DNA of 64,000 nt, from contig JAAWDG010000013.1 in assembly GCA_022793655.1 (NCBI GenBank), forward strand, positions 1-64,000, read 5' to 3'. Positions within the stretch are counted from its first letter, which is position 1, and each line of letters starts with the position of its first letter. Under the pieces are notes generated by a model, which saw only the letters and a program-made list of their open reading frames with translations, did not search any database and was not told the DNA's origin. The position numbers were made by a program, and so were the translations under genes. The DNA is from Clostridiales bacterium (GTDB taxonomy: Bacteria > Bacillota > Clostridia > Oscillospirales > CAG-272). Below are positions 28,980-39,561 of this stretch, piece after piece.

Positions 28980-30194
28980 ATGTTGGAACAGATAAACGGG
29001 GGCGTGTGTGCGCCGAAAGGATACAAAGCAAACGGAATTCATTGTGGAATCCGGGCGAATAAAACAAAAAAAGATTTAGCGCTTGTGGTGAGCGAAAAGC
29101 GGGCTGCTGCTGCGGCTGTCTATACCACGAATTTAGTGCAGGGGGCTCCGATTGCCGTTTGCCGCGAACATTTGGCAGATGGCTATGCGCAGGCGATGAT
29201 TTGCAACAGCGGCATTGCCAATACCTGTGCCGTCGGCGGCAAGCAGGCGGCCGAGGATATGTGCCGGTTAGTCGAGGAGTATACGGGCGTTTCGGCGTCT
29301 GATGTGATTGTGGCCTCTACCGGCGTCATTGGCCAGCCCCTGAATATAGAACCGATCCGGCAGGGAATGCCGGCGCTGGCCAGCGGCTTAAGCACCGATG
29401 CAACCGCCGCGGCTGAGGGGATTATGACAACCGATACCCACCGCAAAGAAGCAGCGGTTGTATTTACGATTGGCGGCAAAAGGTGTGTGATCGGCGGCAT
29501 GGCCAAGGGGTCTGGCATGATTCATCCTAACATGGCGACCATGCTGGTCTTTTTGACAACAGACTGCGCCATTATGCCGGCGTTGCTGCAAAAAGCGCTT
29601 TCTGAAGATATTACTGATACGTTCAATATGGTTTCGGTTGACGGCGATACATCTACCAACGATATGGTCAGCATCATGGCAAACGGCCTTGCCGAAAATC
29701 CGGTGATTGATAGCGAAGGGGTTGATTTTGATACCTTTAAAGGGGCATTGCGTCACCTGACAACCTATCTTTGTCGGCAGATTGCGGGGGATGGCGAAGG
29801 GGCCACTAAGCTGCTCGAATGCCGGGTTAGCGGGGCAAAGGATGTCGATACGGCCAAAAAAGTTGCAAAGTCTGTTATTTGCTCATCTTTAACAAAATCC
29901 GCTATGTTTGGCGCTGACGCCAATTGGGGTCGGGTGCTGTGTGCCATTGGCTATGCCGGCGTCCCGGTGACGATTGCGAAAACGGCGGTTTCTTTTAAGA
30001 GCCGGGCTGGTGAAATTTGCGTGTGTCAAAATGGAGAGGGCGTTTCTTTTTCAGAAGAGCTGGCAAAAAAAATTCTTTTAGAGGATGAAATTGAAATTAT
30101 CATCGCTTTACAGGATGGAGAGGGCACTGCCTCGGCCTGGGGATGTGACTTAACTTATGATTATGTGAAAATCAATGGCGATTATCGGACATAA
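28980..30194 (+). CDS. argJ: Bifunctional ornithine acetyltransferase/N-acetylglutamate synthase
   Basis: KGSGMIHPNMATML autocleavage motif. Confidence 0.97.
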   Translation: MLEQINGGVCAPKGYKANGIHCGIRANKTKKDLALVVSEKRAAAAAVYTTNLVQGAPIAVCREHLADGYAQAMICNSGIANTCAVGGKQAAEDMCRLVEEYTGVSASDVIVASTGVIGQPLNIEPIRQGMPALASGLSTDATAAAEGIMTTDTHRKEAAVVFTIGGKRCVIGGMAKGSGMIHPNMATMLVFLTTDCAIMPALLQKALSEDITDTFNMVSVDGDTSTNDMVSIMANGLAENPVIDSEGVDFDTFKGALRHLTTYLCRQIAGDGEGATKLLECRVSGAKDVDTAKKVAKSVICSSLTKSAMFGADANWGRVLCAIGYAGVPVTIAKTAVSFKSRAGEICVCQNGEGVSFSEELAKKILLEDEIEIIIALQDGEGTASAWGCDLTYDYVKINGDYRT

Positions 30195-30234
30195 ACAGAT
30201 TTTACACATAAGGGGATAAGAAAGGATTTAGAAA

Positions 30235-31104
30235 ATGAACGAAATGACCAATGCGCAGCGCGCCCAGGTGTTAATACGCGCCCTGCCCTATATTCAGAAA
30301 TATACCAATAAAATTTTAGTGGTCAAATACGGCGGTAATGCCATGATCTCAGATCATTTAAAGGACGCGGTCATGGGCGATATTGTGCTTTTGTCCTTAA
30401 TTGGCGTCAAAGTGGTTTTAGTGCATGGCGGCGGACCTGAAATCAACGAAATGCTCGCGAAAACCGGGAAAAAGAGCGAGTTTGTCGGTGGTCTTCGGGT
30501 GACTGATCAAGAAACCATGGATATTGCGCAAATGGTGTTGGCCGGCAAAACGAATAAAGATTTGGTCAACTTGCTTGGCAAAAAGGGCGGCAAAGCCATT
30601 GGTATTTCCGGCATTGACGGACGTTTAATCGAGGCAAAACCGTTAGATGAACGGTTAGGACAGGTAGGCGAGATTACATCGGTGAATCCCGAACCTATCT
30701 TAGATTTGTTAGAAAAAGGTTATATTCCGGTTATCTCCACCGTTGGTTGTGATGGTGAAGGCAATGTATATAACATCAACGCTGATACGGCGGCTGCCAG
30801 CATTGCCGGCCGGCTGCAGGCCGAGAGCTTTATTTTAATGACCGATGTGGACGGCATTTTAAGAGACCGGAACGATCCTGCTACCCTGATTCCTACGATT
30901 CATGTAAGCGAAGCGCCGCAACTCATCAACGAAGGGGTTATTTCGGGCGGCATGATTCCCAAGGTTGAAAGCTGTATCGAGGCTATTCGCCGCGGGGTGA
31001 ATCGGGTATTTATCATTGACGGACGCATTCCCCATTCGATTATCATTGAAACGCTGACCGATGAGGGGATTGGCACCATGTTTATTAAGGAAGCGCTAAA
31101 TTAA
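30235..31104 (+). CDS. argB: Acetylglutamate kinase
   Basis: VKYGGNAM; VHGGGPEIN. Confidence 0.97.
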   Translation: MNEMTNAQRAQVLIRALPYIQKYTNKILVVKYGGNAMISDHLKDAVMGDIVLLSLIGVKVVLVHGGGPEINEMLAKTGKKSEFVGGLRVTDQETMDIAQMVLAGKTNKDLVNLLGKKGGKAIGISGIDGRLIEAKPLDERLGQVGEITSVNPEPILDLLEKGYIPVISTVGCDGEGNVYNINADTAAASIAGRLQAESFILMTDVDGILRDRNDPATLIPTIHVSEAPQLINEGVISGGMIPKVESCIEAIRRGVNRVFIIDGRIPHSIIIETLTDEGIGTMFIKEALN

Positions 31105-31111
31105 AGAGGCG

Positions 31112-32293
31112 ATGCAAATGATACAAGAAATTGATCAAGAATATATAGCCCATACTTATGCGCGTTTTCCGGTTACCTTTGTGAGGGGTGAGGGCGCGCT
31201 TCTGTATGATGAGCATGAAAAACAATATATTGATATGGGCGCCGGCATTGCGGTGAATACCTTTGGCGCCGCTGACGCTGTATGGCGTGAGGCGGTGGCA
31301 AGTCAGCTTGGCAAGCTGCAGCACACGTCCAATCTTTACTATACAGAGCCTTGCGCCAAACTGGCCGAGGCTTTGTGCCGCCGCACCGGCCTTAAGCGGG
31401 TGTTTTTTGCAAACTCAGGGGCCGAGGCCAATGAATGTGCCATTAAAGCGGCACGCAAATACGCATTTATGAAATATGGCGATGAAAGCCATGCAACGAT
31501 TATCACACTCAAACATTCTTTTCATGGACGCACGATAACGACTCTTGCCGCAACAGGGCAGGATGCATTTCATACCTGTTTTGGTCCCTTTACCGAGGGA
31601 TTTGCCTATGCAGATCCAGAAGAGTTGGAAAGTCTTGAAAAAATAGCGTCTGCCAACAACTGCTGCGCTGTGCTGTTTGAGTTAGTCCAGGGAGAGGGCG
31701 GCGTACGGCCTCTTTCTTTGCCATATATAGAGGAAATCAAGCGAATTTGCGAAAAATATGGCTTGCTGATGATGATTGACGAGGTGCAGACAGGCAACGG
31801 AAGAACCGGTTCTCTTTACTGTTATGAGCAATATGGCCTGTCACCCGATGTCGTCACCACCGCTAAGGGTCTTGGCGGCGGACTGCCGCTTGGCGCGGTT
31901 TTGTTTGGTGAACGAACCAAAGATGTTTATGATCCAGGCAGCCACGGTTCTACCTTTGGCGGTAATCCTGTCTGCTGTGCGGGTGCACTCTCTATTTTAG
32001 ACCGGTTGGATGACGCATTGTTTGCAGAAGTAAAGCGCAAGGGCGAATTGATAAAAGATTTACTTTCTGATAGTGATGAGGTTACAGAAATCACCGGTCT
32101 CGGTCTCATGATGGGAATCAAGACAAAGCGTCCGGCCAAAGAGGTGGCCATGGCTTGCCTCGAAAAAGGGGTCTTGGTGTTGACGGCAAAAGATAAAATA
32201 AGATTAGTGCCGCCGCTCATTATTAGTGATGAGCAGATCAAAGAAGCGATCGATATCTTGAAAGAAACGCTTAAGGAAAACAGTGCAAATTAA
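31112..32293 (+). CDS. argD: Acetylornithine aminotransferase
   Basis: Class III aminotransferase; MMIDEVQTGNGRTG; TTAKGLGGGLPLGA. Confidence 0.95.
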   Translation: MQMIQEIDQEYIAHTYARFPVTFVRGEGALLYDEHEKQYIDMGAGIAVNTFGAADAVWREAVASQLGKLQHTSNLYYTEPCAKLAEALCRRTGLKRVFFANSGAEANECAIKAARKYAFMKYGDESHATIITLKHSFHGRTITTLAATGQDAFHTCFGPFTEGFAYADPEELESLEKIASANNCCAVLFELVQGEGGVRPLSLPYIEEIKRICEKYGLLMMIDEVQTGNGRTGSLYCYEQYGLSPDVVTTAKGLGGGLPLGAVLFGERTKDVYDPGSHGSTFGGNPVCCAGALSILDRLDDALFAEVKRKGELIKDLLSDSDEVTEITGLGLMMGIKTKRPAKEVAMACLEKGVLVLTAKDKIRLVPPLIISDEQIKEAIDILKETLKENSAN

Positions 32294-32327
32294 CTTGGCA
32301 ATCGAAAGGGGAAAGGGCAGAAAAACA

Positions 32328-33248
32328 ATGAAACATTTATTAAAGCTGCAGGATTTATCGGCAGAGGAAATCTTAGAGGTATTAAACCTGGCCGATCAAT
32401 TAAAGTATGAAAAAAGAAATGGTATCGCACATCCGCACTTGCAGGGAAAAAGCCTTGGCATGATTTTTGCCAAAGCATCCACCAGAACACGCGTGTCTTT
32501 TGAAGTGGGCATGTATGATTTGGGCGGTCAGGCCTTGTTTTTGTCGGCCGATGATATGCAAATTGGCAGAGGAGAGCCGGTCAGCGATACGGCCAGAGTG
32601 CTTTCGCGTTATCTTGACGGCATTATGATTCGTACTTTTGATCAGGCAGAAGTAGAGAATTTAGCGGCTTTTGGTAATATCTCGATTATTAATGGACTCA
32701 CTGACTATGCCCATCCCTGTCAAGTATTAGCCGATTTAATGACTATCAGAGAGCATAAAGGCTATTTAAAGGGACTTACCCTTTGCTATATTGGCGATGG
32801 CAATAATATGGCCAATTCATTAATCGTCGGCGGCATTAAAATGGGGCTTCGTGTTACCTGTGCCTGTCCCAAAGAGCACGAGCCAGACGCGGCGCTGATG
32901 AAATGGGCCGCTGAAAACGGCGATTTTCTTTGCACAGAGAATGTGTTAGAAGCAGCGGCTGGCGCCGATGTGCTTTACACAGATGTGTGGGCCTCTATGG
33001 GTCAGGAGCGTGAGGCCGCGCAGCGTCGAAAGGATTTTGCCGGATACCAAATTAACGATGCCGTTTTATCCGCGGCGGCCGAGGGCGCTATGGTGCTGCA
33101 CTGCCTGCCGGCGCATCGGGAAGAAGAGATTACGGCGAAGGTGTTTGAAGAACACGCCGGCGAAATTTTTGATCAGGCCGAAAATCGCCTGCATGCGCAG
33201 AAAGCCGTCATGGTGCTCTGCATGAAAAATAAAGAAGGGAACAAATGA
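32328..33248 (+). CDS. argF: Ornithine carbamoyltransferase
   Basis: ASTRTRVSFEVGMYDLGG; HCLPAHR. Confidence 0.97.
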   Translation: MKHLLKLQDLSAEEILEVLNLADQLKYEKRNGIAHPHLQGKSLGMIFAKASTRTRVSFEVGMYDLGGQALFLSADDMQIGRGEPVSDTARVLSRYLDGIMIRTFDQAEVENLAAFGNISIINGLTDYAHPCQVLADLMTIREHKGYLKGLTLCYIGDGNNMANSLIVGGIKMGLRVTCACPKEHEPDAALMKWAAENGDFLCTENVLEAAAGADVLYTDVWASMGQEREAAQRRKDFAGYQINDAVLSAAAEGAMVLHCLPAHREEEITAKVFEEHAGEIFDQAENRLHAQKAVMVLCMKNKEGNK

Positions 33249-33251
33249 TCG

Positions 33252-34340
33252 ATGAAAAAGGGTTATCTGGTCCTTCAAAATGGACAAGTATTTGAGGGGA
33301 TTCGCTTTGGCGCTGGTTCTGAGGACACAGCGTCCGGTCAAAACGATTCCATCGGCGAGTTAGTTTTTACCACCGGTATGGTGGGTTATTTAGAGACGCT
33401 GACTGATCCAAGCTATTATGGACAAATTGTCATGCAGACCTTTCCCCAAATTGGCAATTATGGTGTCATTTCAGAAGATTTTGAGGGAGAAAGCGCCGTG
33501 CGGGGCTATGTGGTTCGTCAACTCTGCGATACGCCGTCCAATTTCCGGTGTGAAAAGCCGCTTGACGCCTATCTCAAGGAAATTGGCATACCTGGCCTTT
33601 ATGGCGTAGATACACGGGAACTGACCCGTATTATTCGGGAAAACGGCACCATGAATGCGATGATTTGCGATGAGGTACCGGCCGATTTAGCGGCGATCAA
33701 GGCGTATCAGGTGACTGATGCGGTACGCAGCGTGACAAAAGAGGAGGTTTTAACCTACCCGGCTGATCATCCTGTATACAAAGTAGCGCTCATTGATTAT
33801 GGCGCAAAACAAAATATTATCAGAGAGCTTTGCCGCCGCGGCTGTGATTTGACCGTATATCCGCCCTCAGTCAAAGCCGAAACCTTGCTCGCTGGCGGTT
33901 TTGACGGAGTGATGCTGTCAAACGGCCCTGGTGATCCGGCAGAAAATGTTGATGAAATTGCAGAAATAGGGAAGCTCATCGGCCATATTCCGCTGTTTGG
34001 CATATGTTTAGGTCACCAGCTGTTAGCGCTTGCCTTAGGGGGAAAGACCGAGAAACTTAAATATGGACATAGAGGCGCCAACCAACCGGTGAAACAAGTG
34101 GATGGTACACGCACCTATATTACAAGCCAAAACCACGGCTATGCCGTTGTGGCTGATTCTTTAGCCGGAATCGGAAAAGAGATTTTTATCAATGCGAATG
34201 ACGGTACCTGCGAGGGCATGTCTTATGACGCTCACAAAGCATTTTCGGTGCAGTTTCATCCCGAAGCTTGTGCGGGACCGCACGATACCTCATTTTTGTT
34301 CGATCGATTTATTATGCTGATGGAGGAACACCATGCCTAA
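33252..34340 (+). CDS. carA: Carbamoyl-phosphate synthase small subunit
   Basis: FGICLGHQLLALALGG; SVQFHPEA. Confidence 0.97.
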   Translation: MKKGYLVLQNGQVFEGIRFGAGSEDTASGQNDSIGELVFTTGMVGYLETLTDPSYYGQIVMQTFPQIGNYGVISEDFEGESAVRGYVVRQLCDTPSNFRCEKPLDAYLKEIGIPGLYGVDTRELTRIIRENGTMNAMICDEVPADLAAIKAYQVTDAVRSVTKEEVLTYPADHPVYKVALIDYGAKQNIIRELCRRGCDLTVYPPSVKAETLLAGGFDGVMLSNGPGDPAENVDEIAEIGKLIGHIPLFGICLGHQLLALALGGKTEKLKYGHRGANQPVKQVDGTRTYITSQNHGYAVVADSLAGIGKEIFINANDGTCEGMSYDAHKAFSVQFHPEACAGPHDTSFLFDRFIMLMEEHHA

Positions 34341-37300
34341 GGATAATACGATAAAAAAAGTTATGGTTATCGGCTCAGGGCCAATTGTCATTGGTCAGGC
34401 GGCTGAATTTGACTATGCCGGCGCACAGGCTTGTCGTGTGCTGAAAGAAGCAGGGGTCAATGTCGTTTTGGTCAATTCAAACCCAGCGACAATTATGACC
34501 GATAAGGCGCTTGCCGATGAGATCTATTTAGAGCCGCTTTCGCTTGAAACCATGAAGCGGATTATTGAGAAAGAACGTCCCGACAGCCTGCTTGCCGGCC
34601 TTGGCGGACAGACTGGTCTTACGCTTGCTATGCAGCTGGCCAAGGACAATTATTTAGAGAAAATGGGCGTGCGTTTGATTGGTACAAACGTCGAAGCCAT
34701 TGACCGGGCCGAGGACCGAGAACTGTTTAAGGAAACGATGGAGAGCATCGGCATGCCGGTGATTCCGTCTGATATTGCCACAACGGTTGATGATTGTTTA
34801 GCAGTGGCTGAGCGGATTGGTTATCCGGTCATTGTGCGTCCGGCCTTCACCTTGGGCGGGGGCGGGGGCGGTGTCGCCTATAATGCCGAAGAGTTAAAGG
34901 TGATTGCCAGAACCGGGCTTGATCTTTCGCCTATTACCCAGGTGTTGATTGAGCGTTATATTTATGGCTGGAAAGAAATTGAGTTTGAAACCATGCGGGA
35001 CGGTGCCGGCAATGTTATTGCGATCTGTTCGATGGAGAATTTTGACCCGGTTGGTGTGCATACGGGTGATTCTATTGTCATTGCGCCGGCGGTGACGCTC
35101 TCTGAAAAAGAATACCAGATGCTGCGTTCTGCCTCGTTAAAAATTATATCCGAGTTAAAGATCGTGGGCGGATGCAACTGTCAGTTTGCTTTAAATCCGG
35201 ATAGTTTTGAGTTCGCCGTTATTGAGGTCAATCCGCGTGTATCCCGTTCTTCGGCGCTGGCTTCTAAGGCGACTGGCTATCCAATTGCCAAGATCACAAC
35301 CAAAATTGCATTAGGCTATACCTTAGACGAAATTAAAAACGAAGTCACCGGCAAAACATGCGCTTGCTTTGAGCCGGCTATCGACTATGTGGTTGTCAAA
35401 CTGCCAAAATGGCCGTTTGATAAATTCCCTACGTCCAAAAGAACTTTGGGCACGCAAATGAAGGCAACCGGCGAGGTCATGGCGATTGCCCCCTCGTTTG
35501 AAGCGGCGATTATGAAAGCCGTCCGCGGGGCTGAAATATCTTTGGATACGCTTAACGCCGCACCGATTAGCGATAAACCGCTGATGGAGAGATTGGCCAT
35601 TTGCGATGACCGAAGACTCTTTACCGTGTTTGAAGCCTTGAAAGCCGGCGTAAGCCCGGACGAAATTTTTGAAATTACGAAAATTGACCGTTGGTTTTTG
35701 GGTAAGCTGCAAATTTTGGTTGATTACGAGAATAAAATTTGCGGTAAAGGGGTTCTTAGCGAAGAGGAATATAAAGAAGGCAAAACACTTGGTTATTTAG
35801 ATACAAGCTTACAAGCGCTGTCCGGCGCGACTGACCTTCCGCACAGGGATGCCGTTTATAAAATGGTGGATACCTGCGCAGCCGAGTTCGACGCGCAAAC
35901 GCCCTATTTTTATTCGACCTATGATGATGTGTGCGAGGCACGCGGCTTTGCCGATTCAGGCAAGAAGAAAATTATTGTGTTGGGTTCAGGGCCTATCCGT
36001 ATTGGCCAGGGTATTGAATTTGACTATTCTTCGGTTCACTGCGTTTGGACGCTGAAAGAACTTGGCTATGACGTGGCGATTATCAACAACAATCCCGAGA
36101 CGGTATCCACCGACTATGATACTGCTGACCGGCTGTATTTTGAGCCGCTGTCGCCAGAAGATGTGATGAATGTGATTCATGTCGAAAAACCGGTGGGCGT
36201 TGTGGTTGCGTTTGGCGGACAAACGGCCATAAAACTCACCAAGTTCTTAGACGATAACGGAATACAAATTTTAGGCACCTCGGCTGAGGGAATCGACATG
36301 GCTGAGGACAGAGAACGCTTCGACGCACTGCTTGAGAAATTCAACATCAGCCGGCCGAAGGGCACGGGCGTTATGACGAAAGAAGAGGCGTTAGAAGCAG
36401 CCCACCGATTAGAATATCCGGTTTTGCTTCGTCCTTCTTATGTTATTGGCGGCCAGAATATGACCATTACCCATAATGATAAAGCGGTAGAACTCTATAT
36501 GGACCGCATTTTGTCAACCGGCATTGAAAATCCCGTCTTGGTGGATAAATATATGCCGGGTACTGAAATTGAGGTTGACTGTATTTCCGATGGAAAAGAT
36601 GTATTGATTCCTGGCATCATGCAGCATATTGAGCGGGCCGGCGTTCACTCTGGTGACTCGATTGCGGTTTATCCCGCCTTCTCTCTTTCAGATAAAATGA
36701 TTAAGAAGGTGTGTGATTGTTCGGAAAAACTGGCTCTTTCACTTGGTACAAAAGGGCTTGTCAATATTCAGTATTTAATTTATCGGAATGAATTGTATGT
36801 CATTGAGGTAAATCCACGCGCGTCCAGAACCATTCCTTATATCAGCAAAGTGACCGGTGTGCCCATGGTTGACTTAGCGTCTAAAATCATGACTGGCGCT
36901 TCGCTTGCCGATCTTGGGTTTGGCACAGGCCTATACCCGACCCCGCCGTATTTTGCCGTCAAAGTGCCGGTATTCTCTTTTGAGAAATTAACCGATGTTA
37001 ATTCCTATTTAGGGCCGGAAATGAAAAGCACGGGCGAGGTGCTTGGCATTGGGCGTTCGTTGAACGAAGCTTTGTTCAAAGGGCTGTGTGCCGCGGGCAT
37101 TAAGATAAAATTGCCAACCTGTTCGCATTCAGTCGGCGTGCTTATTTCGGTGGAAGATCATGACTATTATGAAATTGTCAACTTAGCGAAAAAGTTAGAT
37201 GATATGGGCTTCCGTATTTATGCAACCTCAGGCACTGCGCATGTTATCAGTCAGCTTGGCATTGATGTAACCACCGTGGCTGGTTTAACACCGGGCGGCG

Positions 37301-38370
37301 AGGTATACGAGCTGATGGAAGAGGGGCGCATTAGCTATATTGTTTATACAGGCGCCATGTTGGATGCCACCATGGAAGACTTTATTGCCTTGAACCGCAG
37401 GGCACTGCAGCTTTCGATTGCCTGTCTTACCAGTCTTGATACGGCCAATGCCGTAGCGGATATCATTGCCAGCCGTTATACCGAGCACAACACAGAGCTT
37501 ATTGATATTAATGCGATGCGCAAGACCAGACAAAAGCTGCATTTTACCAAAATGCAGGGTGCAGGTGACGATTATCTCTTTATTGATAACCGTGAAGGGG
37601 TGGTCTCTTCTCCTGAATCCATTTGTATCTCGGTGTGCGATCGGCATTATGGTATTGGTGCAACCGGCGTAGTGTTAGTTGAAAATTCGGCCGTGGCCGA
37701 TATTGGCATGCGGATGTTTAACCGTGATGGCAGTGAGGCCAAAATGGCGGGCAACAGCATCCGTTGCTTGGCAAAATATGTGTATGATAAAGGCATTGTG
37801 CAAAAGGAGACGCTCACGGTTGAAACGGCCAGCGGTGTCAAAAATCTTTCACTGAGCGTTATCAATCAAGAGGTATCTTCGGTGAGCGTACAGATGGGCG
37901 TGCCTGATTTTTGTCCCGACAGCTTGCCGTGTACCCTGTCCGGCGAGCGGATTTTAGACCAGTTGGTGCCCATCGGCGGCATTGGCTATCAAATTTCGGC
38001 CCTGAGCGTAGGTACACCGCACTGTGTAGTCTTTGTAGACCGGGTGGACAGTATCGATATGAAGAAAATGGGGCCTGTGTTTGAACACGCCGATATTTTC
38101 CCTGATCGGGTGAACACTGAGTTTATACGAGTGGTCAACGAATATACCTTGAAAATGCGAGTGTATGAACGGGGCAGCGGAGAGACGATGTCTTGCGGCA
38201 CCGGCGCGTGCGCCGCTGTCGTGGTCGCTTGTGAACTTGGCTTTTGTCCCAAGGGGGAGGATATTGTCGTGAAGCAAAAGGGCGGCGATATCACCGTGAA
38301 TTATACCGATGCCGGCATTACACTCATCGGTGATGCGAAACTCATTTTTGAGGGCGACTTTTACTATTAA
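34333..38370 (+). CDS. carB: CarB-DapF fusion: carbamoyl-phosphate synthase large subunit (about residues 1-1061) joined to diaminopimelate epimerase (about 1062-1345)
   Basis: Complete CarB followed in the same frame by KLHFTKMQGAGDDYLFIDN, AGNSIRCLAKY and ERGSGETMSCGTGACA. Confidence 0.95.
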   Translation: MPKDNTIKKVMVIGSGPIVIGQAAEFDYAGAQACRVLKEAGVNVVLVNSNPATIMTDKALADEIYLEPLSLETMKRIIEKERPDSLLAGLGGQTGLTLAMQLAKDNYLEKMGVRLIGTNVEAIDRAEDRELFKETMESIGMPVIPSDIATTVDDCLAVAERIGYPVIVRPAFTLGGGGGGVAYNAEELKVIARTGLDLSPITQVLIERYIYGWKEIEFETMRDGAGNVIAICSMENFDPVGVHTGDSIVIAPAVTLSEKEYQMLRSASLKIISELKIVGGCNCQFALNPDSFEFAVIEVNPRVSRSSALASKATGYPIAKITTKIALGYTLDEIKNEVTGKTCACFEPAIDYVVVKLPKWPFDKFPTSKRTLGTQMKATGEVMAIAPSFEAAIMKAVRGAEISLDTLNAAPISDKPLMERLAICDDRRLFTVFEALKAGVSPDEIFEITKIDRWFLGKLQILVDYENKICGKGVLSEEEYKEGKTLGYLDTSLQALSGATDLPHRDAVYKMVDTCAAEFDAQTPYFYSTYDDVCEARGFADSGKKKIIVLGSGPIRIGQGIEFDYSSVHCVWTLKELGYDVAIINNNPETVSTDYDTADRLYFEPLSPEDVMNVIHVEKPVGVVVAFGGQTAIKLTKFLDDNGIQILGTSAEGIDMAEDRERFDALLEKFNISRPKGTGVMTKEEALEAAHRLEYPVLLRPSYVIGGQNMTITHNDKAVELYMDRILSTGIENPVLVDKYMPGTEIEVDCISDGKDVLIPGIMQHIERAGVHSGDSIAVYPAFSLSDKMIKKVCDCSEKLALSLGTKGLVNIQYLIYRNELYVIEVNPRASRTIPYISKVTGVPMVDLASKIMTGASLADLGFGTGLYPTPPYFAVKVPVFSFEKLTDVNSYLGPEMKSTGEVLGIGRSLNEALFKGLCAAGIKIKLPTCSHSVGVLISVEDHDYYEIVNLAKKLDDMGFRIYATSGTAHVISQLGIDVTTVAGLTPGGEVYELMEEGRISYIVYTGAMLDATMEDFIALNRRALQLSIACLTSLDTANAVADIIASRYTEHNTELIDINAMRKTRQKLHFTKMQGAGDDYLFIDNREGVVSSPESICISVCDRHYGIGATGVVLVENSAVADIGMRMFNRDGSEAKMAGNSIRCLAKYVYDKGIVQKETLTVETASGVKNLSLSVINQEVSSVSVQMGVPDFCPDSLPCTLSGERILDQLVPIGGIGYQISALSVGTPHCVVFVDRVDSIDMKKMGPVFEHADIFPDRVNTEFIRVVNEYTLKMRVYERGSGETMSCGTGACAAVVVACELGFCPKGEDIVVKQKGGDITVNYTDAGITLIGDAKLIFEGDFYY

Positions 38371-38410
38371 AAAAACGCCCTATTGCTTTGATCAAAGCAA
38401 TAGGGCGGCC
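38371..38410 (+). terminator. Intrinsic terminator of the arg/car operon
   Basis: CGCCCTATTGCTTTGATCAAAGCAATAGGGCG, a perfect palindrome. Confidence 0.6.
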
Positions 38411-38447
38411 AGTCAAGAAATAAATTTTATCTAAAATGGCGCAAAAT

Positions 38448-38490
38448 ATGATGGCAGCGGAAGTTTCTCCGCTGCCATCATATTTTATTA
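38448..38490. terminator. Second hairpin/terminator
   Basis: atatgatggcagcggaagtttctccgctgccatcatattttat. Confidence 0.65.
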
Positions 38491-38546
38491 TATACGAGCG
38501 TTATTGTTCATTTGGCGATTAAAAAAAGCGTATGTTGGTACTCTTT

Positions 38547-39476
38547 TTATAATTTTTCAAACACAGTTCTTGTAAACGTGCAAAGTGCTTTTTCCACTTT
38601 TTCTGCATCTACAAAATGCGCCATCGCATGGCCCGCATGCGGAACCGAAACAAATGTTTTTTCACTCGATGCCGCTTTAAAATTGGCAAGGCCCATTTCA
38701 TAGGGCACTAACTCGTCAGCTTCGCCGTGAATAAATAGCTTAGGCAGCTGATTGCGGCCAACCGCTTGGGATACCGAAACCGAATGCCAGGAAACACCCG
38801 TAAGCAGGCGTGAAAACAGATTAGCGGCCTGTACGGCTATGATTGGCAAGTGCATTCGATGTCTCGCCACATAAGCAATTTCATCAAAGGCCGATGAATA
38901 ACCACAGTCGTCTATCAATCCTTTCACGTTTTTCGGTAGGTCTAAGGCGCCCGCTAACATTACAGTAGCGCCGCCCATCGAGATTCCATGCAAAATGATT
39001 TTGCATGCCGGATAAAGAGAAACAAGCCTTTGACAAAAGGAAAGACAATCATATTTTTCTTTGCCGCCATAGGTGATGAGCCGTCCCTCGCTTTCCCTAT
39101 GGGAACGCTGTGTGATGAAAAGCAGGCCATACCCGAGCCTTTCGTAAAAACGAGCGATCTTTCCAAAATCATATTCTGAACAAGAATGGTAGCCATGCAT
39201 CATCACAATGAAGTGATTGCTTTGATGATTGGGGAACAAGACGCCGTGCAGTTTTTTGCCGTCAAAAGAGGTGATCCATATATCTTCATGCGGACTGTTT
39301 TGCAGTGCTGCATGCGTCTTGATACATTCCTGCACATAATGATATTTGGGATGCGCTGTCCTGATAAATCCATTCTCAAACAATCGATCTTTGCGAAAGC
39401 ATGCGCATAAAAAGGCGGTTAAACCGCTAAAGGCTAACAGAAATACGAGTATACCTAAAATAATCAAAACGATCAA
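38547..39476 (-). CDS. Alpha/beta hydrolase
   Basis: ILHGISMGGATVML nucleophile elbow; HGEADELVPYEMG. Confidence 0.9.
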   Translation of the reverse strand: MIVLIILGILVFLLAFSGLTAFLCACFRKDRLFENGFIRTAHPKYHYVQECIKTHAALQNSPHEDIWITSFDGKKLHGVLFPNHQSNHFIVMMHGYHSCSEYDFGKIARFYERLGYGLLFITQRSHRESEGRLITYGGKEKYDCLSFCQRLVSLYPACKIILHGISMGGATVMLAGALDLPKNVKGLIDDCGYSSAFDEIAYVARHRMHLPIIAVQAANLFSRLLTGVSWHSVSVSQAVGRNQLPKLFIHGEADELVPYEMGLANFKAASSEKTFVSVPHAGHAMAHFVDAEKVEKALCTFTRTVFEKL

Positions 39477-39487
39477 TATATCACACC

Positions 39488-39532
39488 TTAAAACAGCCGG
39501 CCGCCTAAACGTGCGGCCGGCCCTGTTTCCTT
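39488..39532 (-). terminator. Terminator-like inverted repeat after the antiporter gene
   Basis: CCGGCCGCctaaacgtGCGGCCGG flanked by aaacag/ctgttt. Confidence 0.5.
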
Positions 39533-39561
39533 AGAAAAAGTTCCGCTTTTATTATAAACAA

